Source: Cladochytrium replicatum
Taxonomy: Eukaryota > Chytridiomycota > Chytridiomycetes > Cladochytriales > Cladochytriaceae
Direction: 5' to 3'
Length of the DNA stretch: 64,000 nucleotides
Assembly (NCBI GenBank): GCA_025526935.1
Contig: JAHLKD010000027.1
Coordinates: 62,001-126,000, forward strand
Below are positions 46,861 to 59,309 of the stretch, piece by piece (position 1 is the first letter of the stretch; every line of letters begins with the position of its first letter). The notes beneath the pieces were generated by a model. That model saw only the letters and a list, made by a program, of their open reading frames with translations. It was not told where the DNA came from and made no database searches. Position numbers and translations under genes: made by a program.

Positions 46861-49408
46861 ATGGCCGAACCCGAGGCAAGGACTGAAGAGGTTGCTGCTG
46901 AACTCTATGAGACGGAGAAGAAGGCGGATCTCGAGACCGGGGAGCCCCTTTCGGCGGAGGATGCCGCTGCTGCTCTGGATCCCGAGAATGCGGACGCGAG
47001 TTTGGCGCTGAAGCTCACCAGCGCGATTGTTCCCCAAACGGATGATCCTGAGACCCCTCACTTGACGTAAAGGATTGCTAGCATTCTTGATCGTTCATCT
47101 TTTAACTGTTTAACCGTTTCATAGGGCTCGTGTATGGATCTTGGGAACGATCTGGTGTGCGGGGATGGCTGCTGCAAACGCCATCTTCTCCTTCCGTACC
47201 AACTCGATCACCCTTGGTGAGCGTGTACTTTTCTCTTCAATGTTTGCGTTTCTAACTTTTGTTGCATCAAAGACCCCACTCTGGCCACGTTGTTGACTTA
47301 CCCCCTCGGTATCATCTTGGCCAAGATTCTTCCCACCGGCCGCATCGGCTCTGGCAAGTTCAGCTTCACCCTCAACCCCGGCCCCTTCAGCATCAAGGAG
47401 CACGTCCTCATCTCCGTCATGGCGACCGCGGGTAGTTCAAGCCCTTATGCTGTCTACAACGTTGTCTCCCAGCGCATGGACATTTTCATGGGCAACGACA
47501 AGATCGACTTTGTCCAGGCGTTCTTCTGGGTTATGACCACTCAGCTCATCGGTTTCGGTATGGCTGGTCTTGCTCGCCGATTCCTTGTCAAGCCAGCTGC
47601 GATGTTGTGGCCCAGCATTCTGTCGCAGACAGCGCTCTTCGTATCGCTTCACAAGCCGGATCTCAAGCTCAACACCTGGAAGTTGTCTCGCTTCTCGTTC
47701 TTCTGGATTGCCCTCGGTACCATCTTTGTATACGAGCTCATTCCCAACGTAAGACTCACATGGAATACCTCCCACGTATGACTGAACCTTTACAAACTGC
47801 AGATCTTTGCAACTGCATTGCAAGCCGTTGCGTTGCTCTGCTTGTTCTCAAAGAGTTATACTGCCCGTTTTCTCGGCTCTGTCTCCCCGCCGGTGTCTGG
47901 CCCTGGTTTCCTCGGTCTCACATTCGATCTGCAATACATCGGGACAAGTGTTTATCTTATCCCATGGATTTACCAGCTCCAATCGTGGATCGGCAACTAC
48001 TTCTTTGCCTATGTTGTTTCCATTCCGGTTTATTTTACCAACCCGTTCGGTCACCCTAAGCTCGGCTACGGCGATGACTCGGACTTCCTTCCCGACACCA
48101 TCGGCAAGACCAACGACACTTTCCCGTACTTCAACACTGTCTCTCTGTACAACAAGGATGGAGTCTACACTAGGGCTCGCTCTCTTTACCAAAAGCCCGA
48201 CTTCTCTCTTAACGTGACCAAGTACAACCAAGTCAGCCCGATCTACATTTCTGACTTTTTCGCGATCACATACATGATCGAATTCATGGTGCTTCCGGCT
48301 ATGGTCACGCACGTTCTTGTGTGGTACGGCAAAGACATCCTTCGCCAGTTCAAGGCTGCCCTTAAGCAGATCAACGATGAAACCGACATTCACAACAAGT
48401 TGATGGCGGTGTACCCGGACATCCCGGAGTGGTTCTACGGCGGCTGGTTGATCTTGTGGACAATCGCTTTGTGCATTACTTGCGCATTCACAGAGTTCCG
48501 CATGCCCGTGTGGGGTGTGATTCTCGCCACTATCACTTCCTTTATCTTGCTTCTGCCTATCGGAGTCGTGCTTGGTATTACTGGAACCCAGATCTACCTC
48601 AACGTGTTGCAGGAGTTCATCGCCGGTTTGATGCTTCCCGGTGAAACCGTTGCCGTCATGTGCTACAAGTCCATTGGTGTCAACACCGCCTACCAGGCCA
48701 TCACTCTGCTTTCGGATCTCAAGCAGGCGCACTACCTCAAGATCCCTCCGATCTCCATGTTTGCAGCTCAAATCTTCGGAACTACTCTCGGATCGCTTGT
48801 TTACCTTGGTGTCGCTTGGTGGATGATGTTCCAGACCGCGATCGAACTCGGCGCTGGTGACTGGCAAGTGTTGAGCTACCTCACTTTCTACAACGCCGGC
48901 GCCATCTGGGGTGCGATCGCGCCTCAGCGCTTCTTCGGTATCGGCTCCGTCTACCAGAACTTGCTCTGGGGATTCTTCGCCGGCTTCTTTGCACCCATCG
49001 CCGTCTGGGGATTGAGCAAGCTCTATCCGTCCAAGTACTGGCACATGATCAACATTCCCGTCATTGTTTACATTGGCGGTATGTTTGCATGAATGGCTTT
49101 GGTTTTTGCCTTTTCTGAACTTTTCTTTAGGTGCCGGTCAATACCAGAACTTCTATGTCGTGGCTCCGATCATGGCATTCGTCTTCTCGTACTACCTCTT
49201 GAAGAAAAAGCCCGACTGGTGGAAGAAGTACAACTACGTGTTAGCTGCTGCGCAAGCTGGTGGTGTTGCCGCAGCGGTGTTGTTCGCTACTGCCCTCACT
49301 GCGAATGGTGTTAACTTCCCAATCTGGGCGCTCAACCCGGACCCGAACGCCAGCTACTTTGACTACTACTGCTACGGCGTAGACATTTACGGCAACCCGG
49401 CAGTCTAA
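46861..49408 (+). CDS. OPT family oligopeptide transporter, paralog 3
   Basis: Exons are 46861-47066, 47125-47216, 47273-47748, 47803-49078 and 49131-49408; 775 residues. It carries NPGPFSIKEH, KIPPISMF and the acidic N-terminal PQTDDPETPHLT block like paralogs 1 and 2, with the same first three intron positions. One extra intron (49079-49130) interrupts the tail at YIGG/AGQYQNF. Paralogs 1 and 2 have no intron there, so it was gained here or lost before the other two split. Paralog 3 is on the opposite strand and 20 kb from paralog 2. It is closer to paralog 1 in the variable loop (GYGDDSDFLPDTIGKTNDT). Confidence 0.94.
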
Positions 49409-50020
49409 TGACTTTAAAAGCGAATTTGTGCGATACAAGTTGGACTGCGACAAAATGTCCTTTATATCTATCTACTTCTTTCGCTCGAGGCAACATTCCA
49501 CAACCCATCTCATTATATCACACGACCGTGTTTGCATTCGACCGCATATGAAACCTCATGGCTCGAGCTTATGTCGGATTTGCAGTAAATATAATCATCC
49601 GAAGTAACTATGATTGTTTTACATAAGGGTTGACTGTTGTCCGAATCGTATTGTCGAGTCTACCGAGCTTCCTTCATCTTTTTGGGGAACACAAGATCAA
49701 TTTTATTGCCTGCCGATCATAATTCCAAGACGAGGTGGTTAAAAAGCAAGCGATATGAGTAAGGGATGTTGTGGTGTCTTTCTTCTATGACCGAAACCCT
49801 AGATTACTCATGTTCCATCACCAACGGATCATCAGCCGTTGCAACTTTGCTTTGCTTAATGGTTCTATCGGCTGCCGGTTTTACCGCTCTGAGTCGATTG
49901 TCCACGTGAGGTGTGTCGCAGCAGTCACCTGCTCGGCACTTCAATTTCCCGCGCATAATTTCCCAACAAAGCTTAAAACCCCTCCCCAGAAACACCCGCT
50001 TTCAGACTCCTCATCCAATC
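49409..50020. other. Intergenic between OPT paralog 3 and the P450 gene
   Basis: 3' flank and P450 promoter. No gene supported. Confidence 0.4.
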
Positions 50021-52171
50021 ATGGAACAAGGCTCGTTCACAACTCCTTCCTCAACGACGGTCGCGGTGCTGGCTGGGATTCTAGCTACTCTTCTCGTGGC
50101 AGTCCCTGTTGGTCTCCAGAGCTACCCCATTCCCACCACCGTCGGTGTGGTGATCTTGGTGGTAGCGGTCATCGGTTTCCGTTTACGCGCCGCGGAGCTG
50201 GAGCACAAGTGAGTAAAGGTTCTAGGCAGAGGATAGAAACAAAGATCTGACCGTTGGTTCGTAGATATGGCCACTTCCCTCGAACCATGGAGGTGAGTCT
50301 CGTTAAATTTTCTGTCTCCACACCATTCATTTTGTTTCTATTTTCCAACAGCCTCATCCAATCTTTGGTCACCTTGCGAACCTCCTTCCCCACGGTTACA
50401 GTGACCAGTCAACCATCGACAGAGCGTTTATGGAGAAATCACGAATTCTCGCTGAAATGATCGCGGAAGGTCGTTTCGAAAAGAACCCTGGTGCTTTCCG
50501 CGTTGAGGCTTTCAACCCTGTGGTGAACATCGCGTTGGGAACTGTTATTATTGACCCAACGGACGTCAACGTTGTTTCGGATCTTCTTTCGGGCCGTGCA
50601 CAAGAATCTCAGGTTAAGGGAAAAGAATACCAGACTGCTTACCCGTTGATTGGAGGTATGTCTTTTTCGGCATCTTGGTATCTCTGTTCTCACAGCAACT
50701 GTCTTTTAGACGGTATTTTGTCGTCCAGTGGCCCAAACTGGAAAGTTCACCGCAGATTGATGGAACCAGGGTTCCGATTGGAGGGGCTGCGTGCTGCAAA
50801 CAAGGCGATGCAAACCCCGATTGACCGTGTAATCAACCGATGGATGAACGACACCGCCACTTACGCAGACAAGCCTTTCGATATTCGCGGAGAGTTCCTT
50901 CGATTGGTATGAAACTTCCACCGAGATTCTTGAATGGAGGGTCTGATTCCATGCTTTTTGTATGTAGACTGTCGATGTGATTGCTCAAGTGGGCTTTGGC
51001 CGTGATTTCGAAGGCGTTGATGACAAACTTCTCATCGCAAACCTGGCCCCATCGCCGAAGCGCCGTGTTCTGTACCAGCTCTTCGCGGACGTAACACACA
51101 AGATGTCTCAAAATGTTTTCTTGCCTCCTTGGTTCTACAAAGTTCCTCTGCCCAACAACACTGCTATGATGGCCGACATTGATACACTCAACAAGGTTGT
51201 GCGAACAATGATCAGGGACCGCATGGAGGCCGTCAGGAGTGGAAAGTTGGATACTGCAAAGAGCGGAGTGCTTTTGGACGCTTTCGTTGCCTATGAGAAC
51301 GGAGAGTTTGTGTTCACCGAGGACGTTCTGAACGACCAAATTAAGACTCTCCTTTTTGCCGGTCATGACACAACGTACGTAGTTTCGGTCAAATTGAGGA
51401 TTGCACTGACTGTCCGATTACATTTTTGCGAACCAGCGGAAACACACTCTCATGGTCTTTCTATCACATCGCAAAGAACACTAAAGTCCGAAACGCGCTT
51501 CTTGCAGAAATCGATGCCACTTTCCCTGGTTGGGCAGCAAAGACGCCTGGGAATGGTTTCCCGCCCTTCCCCGACTACGACACGTTGATCCGTATGCCCT
51601 ACTTGAACGGTTTCCTTAACGAAATCCTTCGATTGCACCCACCGGCGGCGTTCACCCGCAAAATCACTCAGGACATAGTGCTTGGAGGACACATGTTCTA
51701 TAAGGGAACTGATATTATGGTGTACCCTCCGATCTTCCACCGTAACCCTGAGGTAAGGCACAGCTCAAGTTCAAACTAATGGACGTAATAAAATTTTTAC
51801 CTTTCTCCCGGTCTAGTACTTTGAGAAGCCCCTTGATCTTCTTCCGGAAAGATGGATTGAGGACGACCAGACGCTTCCTCCGGGCATCGAACGCGTGAAG
51901 CTCGCGATGAACCGCCAGGCATACTTCCCCTTTTCTCTCGGCCAACGCAACTGTGTCGGCATGAAGTTTGCCCAGGCCGAGCTCCGTGTCACTATCGTGC
52001 GTATGTTGCAAATGTTTGATTTCGAGTCTTGCGATGGCGAGGAGCCCAAAGTCATCCTAAGTAAGCAAAGTTAACTGTATTCATGACCTTTCCAAGGCTA
52101 ATGACTTCTTGACAGCAATGACGATCAATCCCGGACAAGTAATGATGAAAGTTCGTAGGCGCAAGCTGTGA
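50021..52171 (+). CDS. Cytochrome P450 monooxygenase
   Basis: ER-anchored haem-thiolate oxygenase. Exons are 50021-50208, 50265-50292, 50352-50655, 50710-50906, 50968-51374, 51437-51752, 51817-52060 and 52116-52171; 579 residues. The N-terminus has two hydrophobic helices (VAVLAGILATLLVAV; VGVVILVVAVIGF) instead of the usual one. Core motifs are complete: I-helix AGHDTTGNT, K-helix EILR, PERW region (LLPERWIEDD), and the haem ligand loop FSLGQRNCVG with the axial Cys. Exon 2 is only 28 nt. CYP family and substrate cannot be assigned from sequence alone. No partner biosynthetic genes lie adjacent, so a secondary-metabolite cluster is not indicated. Confidence 0.95.
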
Positions 52172-52685
52172 TCGTTTGGCACACACTTTTTATGCCATTT
52201 TACTGTATCTTTTTTTTATATTCTGTTTCCTTCCTTTGTTAGAGGCTGATATGTGCCATACCTTTTTTGTGTGCTTTGTCGTGTATGAAACACTCTGCTT
52301 TGTTTTCAACAACTATGTGGATGATTCGTCGATATAACCTCATTTCACAAGACACGGAGTTGTGTTTGAAGAGTCTGTCTTGGGGTGCAGGTGGAAGAAC
52401 AGTGGGTTGTGTGCACCATGAACTTGTATCGTACTGAGATAATCAAACGGACCCATCGGCGGTATGGTACAAAAATTTATTCGGACTGTGCTTTTTGAGA
52501 AACATTTGATGGGTGTCTGACGGGTGTCAAAAAATGTTTTGATCACATTCCCTCGAGATTGTCGATGGCATTCTAGTTGCGCTTGGTACTTGGGCGAACC
52601 AACCCAACCTCGCATACAGATGCGCCGTGCACTTCGGAAGACGAAATGTCCTGTCTGACCTGGTTGGACTCATAATCTCCCCCGA
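52172..52685. other. Intergenic, no gene recognised
   Basis: 3' flank of the P450 gene. Confidence 0.4.
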
Positions 52686-53175
52686 CGATGGCTCCAAGCT
52701 CGGGCAGTGTCGATGTGCTCGACCTCCTCTTCTCCACACGCCACCCAATACCAACATACACCACCGCCGCCCTCGATTCCGCAAGCGAAAACGGGCACAT
52801 CCCGTCCTCTCCTGGTGGAATCCAGCTCACTCCCCAATGATTGTGACGCATGCGAGCGGGTTGGAGATGAAATGGACTGGGAATGCGATGGACGGGGCAA
52901 GCGAGAATGGACATGTTGCGGTGTTAGAGTGGTGGAAGGGGAGTGGGCTCCAGATTCGGTACACGAAAAACGCTAGAACTATGCGCCGAGGAATGTAAAG
53001 CTTGAGGTGCTAGATTGGTGGCTGGAGAGTGGATTTGAACTTCGATACACGGATTCGTTTTGGAGCAGGGCGATCGAGTATGGACGGATCCAGGTTCTGG
53101 AGGTGGAAGTAGAGTGGATTGGAAATGAAGTTTGTTGCACCCGATGCACCGGTGGAAGGAGCAGATCGACCCTAA
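52686..53175 (+). pseudogene. Relic of an ankyrin-like repeat protein
   Basis: Frame-shifted repeats can be read in order: DSASENGHI, then SGLEMKWTGNAMDGASENGH, VAVLEWWKGSGLQIRYT, LEVLDWWLESGFELRYTDSF, and RAIEYGRIQVLE. The consensus is A-ENGH--VLEWW--SGLEL+YT, an ankyrin-related repeat found in large families in some chytrids and other protists. At least two frameshifts and stops (for example a TAA just before the LEVLDWW unit) make it a fragment of a dead gene. No start or end is recognisable. Confidence 0.65.
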
Positions 53176-53553
53176 GGCTTTTAGTGATGTGATTTTGTAA
53201 GAACGAGAAAACATTGCAGTATTCATCATCATCCGTTCGTTCTGTCAAACCATAACTCTGCCCCAACAGGAAATGTCTCCAAGCAACGGGCCAATTTCTC
53301 AGGGGATTTCGCTCTGTTGGAACCGATTCTAGAATCATATCACCGGGAGACTGCTCTTAAGCTCCCTAGTCACTTTCAATCACTTCCCGCCCTTGCGTGC
53401 TGCATCAGAACTCCTCAAACCAGAAATTTGTCCACACACTTAGTCCCTCCAGGTATTGCCATGAAGAGTTCTATTTGATCTGCTTTTCTCATCTGCCTGC
53501 TTCCAGAGCGCTTCAGCTCCCGACCACGGGAAAACTATCCTGGCCAGCCAGAA

Positions 53554-56500
53554 ATGGCAGAGCGCGATGCAGACGAAGAGTCATTGGACGCCTACTCAGA
53601 TTCAGATGTCATGTCTTTGCAGATAAATGAAGCGCCAACAAAACAAACTCAGGTTAGAGGGTCATGTTGGTGACGAATATTGCCGCACTGAAACCATTTC
53701 CAGCGCTCATGGAGAGCCTTTGTCGGCCCCGAGGTCTACGAATCCATTCCGGACTCAGAGCAACAGCGCCAGGAACTCATTTTCACACTTGTACTACGTT
53801 TGCAATGCTTTGCGGATGACCTGGACTTCATTCAGCGTGTAAGGCGTAGCAATACTCGTTACAGCAGTGATTTGCTTAGTGTTATTCATTCCAGTTTTTG
53901 ACATCCTTGTCGGACTCTGAAGTATTTGCAACACCATTATTGCTTCTTTACCAAGCGACTGAGAAGCTCGCGGAGCCAAATAACAAACTATATGAAGCAA
54001 TGCAACTACGGCAACACGAGGATTTTCCTTTCGTTGGAGTGATCGGCGATTTGCTCGAAAGTGCAGCTCACGAGTTCGAGTCGTCACACGCATTCAAAGA
54101 ATATGCCGATGTTGTACACGAAGCCATGTCGAATCTTGCTACGATTGCTGAAGCAAACCCATTTGTGATTGATTATCGTGCGGTAATGGGCCCTTCTTTA
54201 TCATTTTTTGTTTGGTTGAAACAGAGTCATGCCTTAGACATGGGAGGATTGGTCGATGGATAACTACAGCGAGAGGAAGCGAATTGACGCAACACTGCTG
54301 TCCCCACTACGACATCTGTTAAAGGTTTCGACATTGGTTGATCGTATCTCCAAGCGCCTTCCATCAGATCTCAGCGGAGAGCCGCATCAGGACTCCATAA
54401 CACTTCCGAAAGTATTGGAAATTTTAAGTTCTTTGCAAAAAGGGCTGGATCTTTATCGGGAAGATTATGTGGTTGATGATGACGAAGCGGCTGGTGGAGA
54501 CGAAGGCAATCGTTCCTTCAACAACTTCATCACCCCCAACACCGTCAGACGAAAAAGTTCTGAGTTTGGATGAAGCGCTGGTTTGTACGTTTTGTGTTGC
54601 CCATGCTCTTTACTAAGTCATGTGCCTTGTAGTATTGGGAAGAGACAGTAACAAAATCCTTAAAAGATACCTTGACGAAGAAGGAAATGGAGCGACAAAG
54701 TACCATGTTTGAGGCGATTCGTAATATTGTTTTGACAGTAGAGGGCTTGAATTTCTTGCGAAAGGTACATTCATCAAACAACTAAATCCATCGGCTGCAC
54801 TCAACGCAAGTACATTAGGTCATAGATCAGTACTATGAGACCTTGGTTGCTCAAAAGAAGGCAGATTTGGATGATGGAAAAGGAGCACCCGCTGCTGATC
54901 CAGCGTTATCGATCGATGTAAGTCGTCGCCAAACGAGTTCGACTGCCGGACAACGTCGCCCATCGTTTTCACATCAAGTAAACGTGCACTCCGCTGCATC
55001 AGCTGCCTTCTCGCCACTTTCCCACCACGCTTCGGTGGCAAGTGTGGGTTCAACCCACTCCGGGCCAGGGGACGCCCCAGCACCACCCACAGCAATGGAG
55101 CACCTACGACGCCTACCTTCGGATGCGTCGGTGAAAGCTCCAAAAACTCTTTCGCAGGCCTTCCAAAGTAAAGCCATTCGACGGGTCTTTGTGGATCCTA
55201 CCGATGTGTTCCACATGTACAACACATTCCTCAGTGATCTCCGAGACCGACAGAACGAGCAGCATCCACTGTTAGACGGGATCGGCGATCTTCTTTTAGC
55301 AAATATTCTCGCAGCTACACCGGTGTTGTACTATCAAGTTCGACTTCAGCGTGTTCTCAAAGAGTTCAAGCGCATTCAATCAACGAGCAATGAGTTTGAA
55401 ACGTTCATGAACAAGATCAAATACCAACAACCTCGGGGAGGCAAGCAGGATATCGCACAATATTTCATGGAGCTTCCGCAGAAGGGTTTTATTAACTTAC
55501 GATTGCCGATGAAGACGCTGATTGAGTTGAACGCGAAGTGTTTGAAGGAGCAGACAGAAAAGATTGGGGAAGCCAAAGGGAAAGAACGGGAAAAGATTGA
55601 TCGTCAGAGGTCGATATTAGAGGAAGAAGAGGGAAGGTTGAAGGAAGCGAAAGAAGAGCTGGACTACTTCATGAAGCAGTTGAACGAGGAATGGGGAGAG
55701 TGACAAGCACAATTGAGCTTGAAGAGCTTAATACGAAGCTGAGGTGGCCGCGATATGCGCAATTTAAGGTAACTGAACAATTTTCGCAAAAGAATTGATG
55801 GTCTCATGCGGAAAATTCGAAGGCTTCCTGTGAGCTGAATGATAAGTCACGGAGACTTCTCAGAAAGGGAGCTGCCAAGCTTAGAGATCGTGGAACCGAT
55901 CTGGATGTTTACCTCATACTTTTTGATAATGTCTTGCTCATTACTCAAGAGAAAGGCGATAGAGATAAATTGGAAAAGTTGAAGGTGATTGCAAAGGTAC
56001 GCTACTTGCACAAACTGTTATCACCCCAACTCTGATACACGGATAAGCCCATTCCATTGGACTTAATTGCATTCGAAAGTGAAACCACTTCTCCTGCGTT
56101 CCCAGTTGGAGTCTCCGAGTTCGCTTCTGTACCGCCCGCTCCAATACGTTCTGATACATTCGCATCTGTAGCCTCTGTTGGTACCCACAAGCGGGCAAAT
56201 TTCAACTTTTGATCATTCATCTCGGACAAAGGCGTGAAGACAGCTCTATCACCTCCACTCCTCAGGCACCAGCGACTACAGGTGTCCCACCTGGCTATGG
56301 TGGTATTATAGGCGGAATCCATGTGTTGCGGTTTGGGATCGAATCCGAGCAGAAAGCCTGGACGAAAGACATGATGGCCGCCCGCGATTCATACTTCAAC
56401 AAGCACCAGAGTATGAACGTGAAGATCATTTCGGCAGATCGCGTCTGCATCGTCCCACGGAAAGACAGAAACCTTCGCCACGCATACGCTGCCGACATGC

Positions 56501-58951
56501 ACGCGAGTCTTCCCCAGGCGCAGCGAGCACGTCGGACGGGAGCCAGTTCTTGTTTGGTAGTGGGGTTACGTGTGCAGTAAGAATCACGAAGAAGCACTTG
56601 CTCGTCGGCGCAGATGATGGATGCTATGTGGTTCCGGATGGATATATGGGTCCACAGGCGCCAGCGGCAACTCCCATCAAAACCGTACCGGATGTGAAAG
56701 GGCCGACGACTCCCGTTCGGCTGCCCATGAATAATGTCGAATACGTTACTGCGTTGGATGTTTTTTTGCTTGAGGAAGGAATCGTGGTTTTGCTAGCGAA
56801 CAAAGAGTTGATTGCGTTTTCCTTGAGATCGATCATGTCGCACGTTGGGATCGATGCGGATGCGGCTGGGGCTGGTCGTGGACATGCGGTTGGAAACAAG
56901 GGCGCTTCGGGTGGTGCGGGAGGTGGCTCTTTCTCTTTGTTCGGGACGAAGGGCGGAGCTTATGACGTGTGGATTCCGGTGCAGGGGCAGCCTGGAGAGT
57001 GGAATGGCGTTCATTTAAAGAAGGACGCACAGTTCCAGTGGCTGAAGGTACTGTACGACGATGGAAGTGGGCTTGGTGGTGGAGTTTACGGCGCGAATGG
57101 TTTGCGAGTTTGGATTCGACTTACATGTATGTGTGGGTTCCTTCAGGAAAGGGACTCAACAGAGTTTCGTTAAGTCGGCGATTCAAGGCTATATCAGAAT
57201 ACAGCTTACTTGTCCGGCCTTTCAGAAATTCTTTGTGCCTTCGACACGGGCAACTTCTATCAGCTTGTTCAAGAGCGTTTTTGTGGTGCATACGACAATG
57301 GATTTATCAAGATCTCCGTCGATTTTGTCGCACACGGACAGTAAGTTTGATCCACTGCGTTTCCTATGGTAAAAACTAATTTTGGTTACTCAAGCATCTG
57401 CGGGCAAGCTTCCCGAACTGAACAAGGAGAGTGCGTATCCACTTGCAATGTTCCGTGCGGGTTCTGGGAACTTCTTGGTCTGCTATGACAGTGAGTTGTT
57501 CAACAATCAGACTGACCGTTGGCTTAATATTCTTTCAGCTCGAGGATTTTTCATCGACGGGAAGGGCGCCAAAGGTCCCGATTTTGTGGGACGTAAGATG
57601 GGCTTCACGCGCTACAGCGTTTGGTAAGTTCACCGCCAGTGTATCTTTGGAGTGTTCTCACAGTTTGCTAGCCTTGGTCAAGCCGTTTTTGTACGTATTT
57701 GACCCAGACTTTGTTGAAATCTGTGATTTCAACACCGGGACTCGCCTGCAAATTATTCCCGTGCGGTCAGCTCGTTATCTCGCTACAATGACGTCGTACG
57801 ACCATCCAAGTGGAGTACCCGTGGATGAGCCCTACTTAATCATGGACATGTGGTCTCCGGTTCCTATTCAGGAGCGATCTATTTACCGGCTGCGGAGGAC
57901 CGCAGATTCATATAAGCACTACGTTGCAGAAGTTGCTCCTGTGTCTGCGCCGGTTCAAATGCCCGCACCACCAACAGTGGTTCCCTCAAGGCGACCGCAA
58001 CTACCGCCACCAGCAGGCCAGTGGGGAGTTCAAAGCTACCCTAACCAACCCCAGCCGCCTCCGCCCCGACGGCTGAATCCTCCCATCATAACGCCGCTAA
58101 ACTTCCCGTCTGCACCATATGGACATCGACCGTACCAGCCTGTGGCCAGCGTCCCGCTCCGCGGCACTTCATTTATGTACACGGCTGGAGTAAAGCAGCC
58201 TCCAGTGATCACCCTCCCCTCAGCAAACAATCCAGGAAATATCCACACAGTTCAGACACGGCCGCTCCTTCCAAACCAACATGGCGGACTTGTTCCAATG
58301 GGCTCTTCCGGAAGTGCATACCCGTCAATGCCATCCACGTACGCCGGCTCGCCTCCTGGCGTCCATTTGCCGATGCGAACTCCTTCGCCGCTTCCTCCGG
58401 GTGGACCCGGACGCGTACCATCACCACTTCCCCAGGGCGAACCGGGCCAGCACCCATACCAACAAGTATACTCCCCCCCGCACTCACCGAAAACAAACTA
58501 CGGCCAACCGCCCGTGCCGCACCAAGGCTCCCCGCAGCTCCAGCACGCGCAGCCCCCAATGCAGCAGTATATCCAGACGTCGCAGTACAGGCCGGTGAGC
58601 CCGCCGGGACAGAAACCGCAGTACGGGACGGCCGTGTACGCGCAGCAAGTGCCGCACGGGCAAGCGCAGACGGTGTACGTGCAGCAGCCGCCTCAGCAAG
58701 TGCCTGTGCTGCAGTCTGCGTATCCGTCGCAGCCTGGCGGATACGTTGTTGCACAGCCGGGTTTTAGACCCGCTGTGTTTGGGCAGCCTGGAATCCCGCC
58801 GCCGGGTCACTATGTTCAACAGCACGCGCCGGTGCAAGGAGGATACTATGTTGCTACGTCGGCGTATCCGCAGCAGCCACCACAGCAGTACCAGCAACAA
58901 CAGTACCAGCAACAAAATCATGAGTCAACATATACTCAGTATCGTGGTTGA
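53554..58951 (+). CDS. Rho guanine-nucleotide exchange factor with two DH-like regions, PH and CNH domains (Rom1/2-like)
   Basis: Activates Rho1-type GTPases in cell-wall and polarity signalling. Supported exons include 53554-53652, 53704-53838, 53895-54182, 54237-~54484, 54633-54764, 54819-~55526, ~55620-55768, 55835-55996 and 56048 onward. The gene ends at a TGA at 58949. Two DH-like regions follow each other, each starting with an E..RQ..IF helix (PDSEQQRQELIFTL; TKKEMERQSTMFEAI). The second contains a Ser/Ala-rich insert of about 100 residues. A PH domain (RRLLRKGAAKLRDRG, VYLILFDNVLLI) and a CNH domain (LLVGADDGCYVV...FVPS...FLVCYD) follow. A Pro/Gln-rich tail ends the protein. Four internal frame switches are best explained by introns with canonical sites, e.g. 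56079-56195 and 56411-56518; those near 54.5, 55.6 and 57.1 kb are less sure. An in-frame coding-like exon lies upstream (about 53280-53450), so the start is provisional. Confidence 0.8.
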
Positions 58952-59309
58952 AGTTATCGGGGAGGTTGGTCAGGTCATATGTTGTGTGTGTTTTTGTCCC
59001 CCTTTCCTTATTCTGGTTTGTACTATGCTCCGTTGACTACTTTCTTAAGCAAACTAATGTCGTGTTTGATAAATATGGAAGCGGCACACTGATGCACACA
59101 AGCAATACATGGTCACGAAAATCCAGAGAAAAAAAAAATGCATCCAACACGATCCAACACGACCCAACCCAGTTTTCTCCAGCATGTTCAACATGCCAGA
59201 ATAACGGTGCCCCAAAACTCCATTAAGAACATCCCAATATGAAACTGCCCAAAACTGACACACTTTCTCAATAACATACGTAACAGAGGGTAAATAGTGA
59301 TTTTCGACT
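58952..59309. other. Intergenic, convergent 3' ends
   Basis: Spacer between the Rho GEF and the convergent disordered-protein gene. A short repeat GATCCAACAC/GACCCAACC lies near 59150-59170. No gene. Confidence 0.4.

Noticed and set aside
50021-52171. P450 as part of a secondary-metabolite cluster
   Set aside because: No polyketide synthase, NRPS, terpene synthase or pathway regulator nearby; neighbours are a transporter and a Rho GEF.
53554-58951. Rho GEF as a pseudogene because of several frame changes
   Set aside because: Most frame changes are reconciled by introns with canonical donors and acceptors (for example 56079-56195 and 56411-56518), and domain continuity is restored.
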